This document shows positions 5,524 through 5,591 of a DNA stretch of 5,591 nt, piece by piece. Numbering within the stretch: the stretch's first letter is position 1; every line of letters starts with the position of its first letter. A program made the translations under genes and the position numbers. This DNA is from CAYUAG01 sp964554015 (GTDB taxonomy: Bacteria > Zhuqueibacterota > QNDG01 > CAYUAG01), in assembly GCA_964554015.1 (NCBI GenBank), contig CAZKMO010000192.1:1-5591 (forward strand), given 5' to 3'. The notes beneath the pieces were generated by a model. The model ran no database searches, was not told the origin of the DNA, and saw only the letters and a program-made list of their open reading frames with translations.

Positions 5524-5591
5524 ATGATGTACGGATGGGAATTTATGCACTGGGGATGGTTCGGTTTTATTCTGCAGGTTATTTTCTGGAT
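5524..5591 (+). CDS. Small Trp-rich membrane protein, paralogue of 4851-5084, 3'-truncated by the window edge
   Basis: Only the first 22 codons are present. They read MMYGWEFMHWGWFGFI and then enter a hydrophobic helix (LQVIFW). This matches the N-terminus of the upstream 77-residue SHOCT protein without gaps, and a SHOCT tail beyond the edge is therefore expected but not seen. Homology would start the protein at ATG 5527; the ribosome binding site spacing favours ATG 5524, one codon earlier. It follows the DUF302 gene after a 47-base AT-rich spacer, so it may belong to the same operon. Confidence 0.75.
   Translation, partial: MMYGWEFMHWGWFGFILQVIFW

Overview
The window is a compact, all plus-strand, densely packed bacterial gene cluster that looks like a metal (copper) handling and redox locus. 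Strong AAGGAGG-type ribosome binding sites, ATG starts and a moderate GC content (by eye mid-40s overall, higher in the P-type ATPase gene, lower in its neighbours) fit an anaerobic or facultative bacterium, for example a Desulfobacterota, clostridial or related candidate-phylum lineage. The sequence does not settle the phylum. A run of ten Ns at 1581-1590 shows this is a scaffolded draft, probably metagenomic, assembly.

Layout, left to right. (1) The 3' part of a two-repeat permease of the COG0701/DUF318 (SO_0444/ArsP-like) family, cut by the left edge. (2) An RseC/MucC-family two-helix membrane protein with a CxxCx5C cluster. (3) A fusion of an N-terminal YHS metal-binding domain to a thioredoxin-reductase-like FAD/NAD(P)H protein. 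It is interrupted by the N gap, which throws the reading frame off; an 11-base rather than 10-base gap restores one 357-residue protein. This gene is bracketed by an imperfect direct repeat of about 40 bp at 1289-1329 and 2397-2435. (4) A CopB-type (P1B-3, CPH motif) copper-exporting P-type ATPase with a His-rich N-terminus and a good sigma70-like promoter in front. (5) Two small one-helix membrane proteins with SHOCT tails, then a DUF302 protein whose start overlaps the second SHOCT stop (ATGA). (6) The start of a third small membrane protein, closely related to the second, running off the right edge.

How they may work together (inference): the ATPase would export copper and the permease another or the same metal ion. 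The flavoprotein has lost both redox cysteines of thioredoxin reductase and the arginines that normally read NADPH, but carries three cysteines in its YHS domain, so it may reduce a metal or a partner bound there rather than thioredoxin. RseC-family proteins are linked to membrane electron transfer and to keeping SoxR reduced, so the locus may couple metal export to metal or thiol reduction. No RNA genes, CRISPR arrays, transposases or convincing intrinsic terminators are visible, and no stretch over 300 bases lacks a gene.
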